From Candidatus Methanophaga sp. GoMg3.2 (lineage in GTDB: Archaea > Halobacteriota > Syntropharchaeia > Alkanophagales > Methanospirareceae): a stretch of DNA of 8,648 bases. The stretch spans positions 1 to 8,648 of the forward strand of contig QBUN01000330.1 in NCBI GenBank assembly GCA_013180565.1, read 5' to 3'. A program made the translations under genes and the position numbers. This document shows positions 6,181 through 8,648 of this stretch, piece by piece (positions within the stretch are counted from its first letter, which is position 1; the number at the start of each line of letters is the position of its first letter). The notes beneath the pieces were generated by a model. The model searched no databases and had not been told where the DNA came from. It was given only the letters and a program-made list of their open reading frames with translations.

Positions 6181-6289
6181 TACCTCTTCTTTCGCTCTTC
6201 AATAATCAAAACCCCTCCAAATTCGTTAATTCTCTCCGAATCGTGTTTATGTTTCCCTTCGTTGTTCTTGCTATTTCCCTGACGTACAT
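6155..6289 (-). pseudogene. Decayed winged-helix regulator or wHTH-nucleotidyltransferase N-terminus
   Basis: On the minus strand, ATG 6289 starts MYVREIARTTKGNINTIRRE.LTNLEG before a stop at 6206. This is a good helix-turn-helix: REIA, a turn, then NINTIRRELTNLE as the recognition helix. With one base restored at the GGGGTTTT run the next frame gives VLIIEERKKR, and with another shift GNLKFWYLYS, together a typical wing (LL..ERR.GNLK.Y). The remnant runs into the right arm of the 5933-6180 element. A TATA-like TTTATAATG (6307-6315) is centred about 23 bases before the ATG, as for a leaderless gene. No gene body follows, so I call it a relic carrying at least two frame lesions. Fragments of this kind head archaeal wHTH-MNT proteins like the one at 4639, but the origin is not certain. 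Confidence 0.5.
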
Positions 6290-6306
6290 CTCTCTCTTTC
6301 AGGGTT

Positions 6307-6315
6307 CATTATAAA
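6307..6315 (-). promoter_or_regulatory. TATA box of the winged-helix remnant
   Basis: TTTATAATG on the minus strand, centred about 23 bases before the remnant's ATG at 6289; a leaderless layout. Confidence 0.4.
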
Positions 6316-6367
6316 CAACGTCAATAGCTTAACCCTTGTCTTGGACGTGAACAATTTCTGGAACAGG

Positions 6368-6398
6368 TATAATAAAAGTATTCATTTGTATACAAATG
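6368..6398 (+). promoter_or_regulatory. TATA box followed by a 16-base perfect palindrome (operator-like)
   Basis: TATAATAAAA (6368-6377) is a good archaeal TATA box. The palindrome CATTTGTATACAAATG (6383-6398) lies between it and the expected transcription start near 6399, exactly where a repressor would block the polymerase. The palindrome contains both orientations of the ATTTGTAT octamer. The gene it would serve is the cysteine-rich protein downstream, if that gene begins near TTG 6409 in the frame described under it. Confidence 0.5.
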
Positions 6399-6488
6399 TC
6401 ATTCAAACTTGGGTTTGTTTATTGGATGTTATTTGGATTTTGATGTTTGGAACTTCAGATTTGATGAGAAGGAACAGCAGAAAAGGCA

Positions 6489-7916
6489 TTGCTTCGGCGA
6501 AGATGTGCATGTTTGCGTTTTGTGAATAAGCGGTATAACCGCCAGGTTGAGAAGCATATTGTTAATCAATATGAGGTGCTTGGGAAAGAAGCAATGAATC
6601 TGCCCGGTGATATTGCTGATCCGAAGACGCTCCGGGGCGCGTATGTGAAGCATTTTACAGATTTGTATGATGATGTGTACAGCAGGGAAGGCCATAAGAT
6701 AATTAGGGACAGTAAGCTGGAGAGGGTTGGAACGCTTTTCAAAGGGGTTACTGTTGGCAATACATGGAAGCCGGATGAGCGAAAGAAGCTTATGATTGCC
6801 GCTCTTGTGGGCTCGTACCTGGCAATGAGGACCGATGCCCATCTTGAGAAATACGGCACCTGCGGCGGGGGCAAGATGTGCCTGCATTTCCCAAAGCTTT
6901 TCGGGGATGATAATAATGAACCTTATCAGCAGGATGAGCATCTTACGCAAAATTATGAGGGGCTTGTGATGGGTGTCCTACCCAGTTTCACTGGAGGCAA
7001 AACTGACAGGTTCCATATCCTGTCGCCGTGCAAGACAGACCTTGTTGTGGAGACACATAAAGCAGATGAAGGGTTCTGCAAGTGCGAAGAACTTTCCCTG
7101 ACTAAGGAGGTGGTTTACAAGCTGCAGAGGATTAGCTGCGTATTCAAAGAAGAGTTGAGAGTTGCTCCTATCAATGCTGACGGAACGTGCCCAAAGACAT
7201 ACATGTGGAAAGGGAAGGAACATGAGATTGACCCGAAGTGGGATGATTGGGAGATTATGTTTCCATGTGATGTTGATGAGGATCAGGAAGAGTGCATATA
7301 TAAGGAAATGCATGATGATCCATGTACAGATAATAAATATGATGACGGCTGCCTGAAAGATGAGTACAGGAACTGCTATGACAAGAATGGTGATAATAAG
7401 TGCCTGAAAGACGAATTGGGTGAGTGCGACAGTGACGGGCACTGCACCAGCGCTTTTAGCGCCATCGGGAGCGGCTTAAATCATTATTATCCTCCTGTTG
7501 CGCTTTCCATACACCAGGATACATTCCCTGCTGCAGTCAATCTAAAAGAGAATGTCAATACAGGTTTATTGGAGCCTGTTACTATTTGCAGGAACAGCTG
7601 GGCAAGTGATTTTTTGGGCGGGGCTAGCGGTGGAAGGGATCAACCATGCGTTTCTGTCGCGTATGATGTGGATAGCATGCGCGGGTATTCGAAGGAGGGC
7701 TTTGGGATGAATTACTGCGCAGAGAATAAGGCGCAGTTCCGGGACAAACTGGAAAAGACATGCTTCTGGGGGGGCATGGCTGGTGCAGTTGTTGTGTCTG
7801 CACTTTCGGGCGGTGTTACAGGGACTGTTATCGTGCCTGTGGCTGTCGGATCAGCATCTATCGCATGCGAGAAATTAGCAGGTCAGGAAGGCAAATGGCC
7901 TCATGACCCGTATTAG
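6489..7916 (+). CDS. Cysteine-rich protein with EF-hand-like loops, unknown function, 5' end uncertain
   Basis: I do not recognise this protein. The open frame is 475 codons from a TTG at 6489. It carries about 22 cysteines and a very acidic middle with two calcium-loop-like repeats 17 residues apart, DNKYDDGCLKDE (281-292) and DKNGDNKCLKDE (298-309), each fitting D.x.[ND/K].x.D......E. A CDSDGHC follows. The C-terminus (about 426-460) is hydrophobic and glycine-rich, with room for one or two membrane helices. No signal peptide is visible. The start is doubtful: no ATG until 6594. Sequence just upstream in another frame (FRFDEKEQQKRHCFGEDVHVC, stop at 6523) looks coding and would join at FVNKRYNRQVEK if one T were restored in the run 6518-6521. 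Isoleucine is mostly ATT/ATC, against ATA in the left-hand genes, which hints at a foreign origin. It ends four bases into the convergent gene. Confidence 0.65.
   Translation: MLRRRCACLRFVNKRYNRQVEKHIVNQYEVLGKEAMNLPGDIADPKTLRGAYVKHFTDLYDDVYSREGHKIIRDSKLERVGTLFKGVTVGNTWKPDERKKLMIAALVGSYLAMRTDAHLEKYGTCGGGKMCLHFPKLFGDDNNEPYQQDEHLTQNYEGLVMGVLPSFTGGKTDRFHILSPCKTDLVVETHKADEGFCKCEELSLTKEVVYKLQRISCVFKEELRVAPINADGTCPKTYMWKGKEHEIDPKWDDWEIMFPCDVDEDQEECIYKEMHDDPCTDNKYDDGCLKDEYRNCYDKNGDNKCLKDELGECDSDGHCTSAFSAIGSGLNHYYPPVALSIHQDTFPAAVNLKENVNTGLLEPVTICRNSWASDFLGGASGGRDQPCVSVAYDVDSMRGYSKEGFGMNYCAENKAQFRDKLEKTCFWGGMAGAVVVSALSGGVTGTVIVPVAVGSASIACEKLAGQEGKWPHDPY
7329..7415 (+). repeat. Duplicated EF-hand-like coding repeat
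   Basis: Two copies of a D...D..CLKDE acidic loop, with the shared core CLKDE, lie 51 bases (17 codons) apart within the cysteine-rich gene. At the base level the cores read TGCCTGAAAGATGA and TGCCTGAAAGACGA, so the duplication is recent enough to see in the DNA. Confidence 0.6.
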
Positions 7917-8648
7917 ATGATCTCTTTTACGAACTGAAATTGGGCGTATTTACCATTGTTTTTTTCATCTGCAATACTGAGTTCTTGGGTAAATGGATAA
8001 GGGCTATGCACCCCTACGAGACCTCTAGGTGTTTCTGACAAATTATATACGTATGCATACAACCCGCCACCTAAATCAATGCAGTCTTCTTTATCAATTT
8101 CATGCGGGAAGTTTTCACCCTTTGCCTTTATACCAAAATCGCCATAATACATATCAAACACATCTTCGTCTGCGATTATCACGCCGTACACATTGCCGTC
8201 GCCGCCACGAAGCAATCCGCCGGTAATTTCATCTTTGCCGTCACCGACTTTGATTTCATTGTCAATGAGTTTCTTGTCGAAAGAATAGTTTTTTATTATT
8301 CCTTTTATTCTCCAGATGCCTCCGTCAGGGTCTTCAAGTTCCTGTGCGAGGTTGTTGATTTGGTATTTGTTTTTGCCGAGTTGTTTGATGTGGAGGAATC
8401 CTGAAGCGTCTGTTACGGGATTGCCTGCGTCGTCCCTGGCAATATTGTCCCGCATGGCGAGGGCTTTTTCATAGTCAACAGGGTTGCCCTCGGAATCATA
8501 TATCTTCATGGTGTCAATGCTAACTTTGCCTGTTTCGGGGTCCAGTTCGTATTCTGCTGCGTATTTTCGCAGCGGTACGAGTACGGGAGGGCAGGATTGC
8601 TCATCGACCATATCGTAGAACTCGCGTATCTGCTCTTGCGGGTCGCCT
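7913..8648 (-). CDS. Unknown acidic, beta-rich-looking protein, C-terminal 244 residues
   Basis: The frame is open to the right edge of the window (residues GDPQEQIREFYD precede the first visible ATG at 8611), so the true start is outside. I do not recognise the family. The visible part has two D..GNPV turns (YDSEGNPVDY near residue 50 and DDAGNPVTDASG near 72), many GDG/GGG turns (GDGKDE, GGGLYAYVYN), two cysteines (SCPP and DCID) and no hydrophobic helix. It suggests a soluble, perhaps extracellular, beta-sandwich type domain. Its TAA stop (7915-7913) overlaps the TAG of the convergent cysteine-rich gene, a four-base tail-to-tail overlap. The two may belong to one transferred block of surface-type genes; that is inference from their shared character and different codon use from the left-hand genes. 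Confidence 0.7.
   Translation of the reverse strand, partial: GDPQEQIREFYDMVDEQSCPPVLVPLRKYAAEYELDPETGKVSIDTMKIYDSEGNPVDYEKALAMRDNIARDDAGNPVTDASGFLHIKQLGKNKYQINNLAQELEDPDGGIWRIKGIIKNYSFDKKLIDNEIKVGDGKDEITGGLLRGGDGNVYGVIIADEDVFDMYYGDFGIKAKGENFPHEIDKEDCIDLGGGLYAYVYNLSETPRGLVGVHSPYPFTQELSIADEKNNGKYAQFQFVKEII

Noticed and set aside
6341..6529. 62-residue plus-strand frame upstream of the cysteine-rich gene
   Set aside because: Composition is unconvincing and it overlaps the more coding-like frame ending at 6525; the TATA box and palindrome also lie inside it.
6429..7442. Long minus-strand frames opposite the cysteine-rich gene
   Set aside because: Shadows of the plus-strand gene, with cysteine- and isoleucine-rich low-complexity products and no motifs.
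8029..8404. Two plus-strand frames opposite the right-edge gene
   Set aside because: Antisense shadows of an open frame that runs the whole stretch.

Overview
The window looks like a chromosomal segment of an uncultivated archaeon, probably a euryarchaeote of a methanogen or alkane-oxidiser type lineage. This is inference. The signs are archaeal-style TATA boxes 20-30 bases before start codons with no Shine-Dalgarno sequence, heavy use of the ATA isoleucine codon in the left-hand genes, a UbiD-family enzyme of archaeal length, and archaeal-type ATPase and MNT/HEPN genes. No tRNA, rRNA or CRISPR array is visible.

Left part, 1-3299, is a metabolic block, all on the plus strand. It holds the 3' part of a multi-spanning proton/cation antiporter subunit (MrpD/NuoN family), an OMP-decarboxylase-fold protein with a re-spaced active-site motif, and a UbiD-family decarboxylase of about 430 residues that may be the anhydromevalonate-phosphate decarboxylase of the archaeal mevalonate pathway. 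The last two each have their own TATA box and little or no leader.

Middle part, 3298-6480, is a decayed accessory zone. A 586-base element (3298-3883) is bounded by 30-base inverted repeats matching at 28 of 30 positions; the left copy includes the last two bases of the UbiD stop codon. Inside it are degenerate short-period repeats and a start-less lipoprotein leader. Then come the C-terminal part of a DUF4143-type ATPase (minus strand) and a wHTH-nucleotidyltransferase / HEPN pair of the MntA-HepT kind. The HEPN frame starts inside the end of the nucleotidyltransferase gene behind a good Shine-Dalgarno sequence, but is broken by an apparent one-base loss in the A-loop of a small hairpin. A second inverted-repeat element (about 5933-6180) follows, then a minus-strand winged-helix gene remnant. 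The octamer ATTTGTAT / ATACAAAT recurs as three inverted pairs around this module.

Right part, 6480-8648, differs in character, with ATT/ATC rather than ATA for isoleucine and more G+C by eye. It has two convergent genes whose stop codons overlap by four bases: a cysteine-rich protein with two EF-hand-like acidic loops and a hydrophobic glycine-rich C-terminus, and the C-terminal part of a soluble, beta-rich-looking protein. I recognise neither. The cysteine-rich gene has a doubtful 5' end that looks frameshifted.
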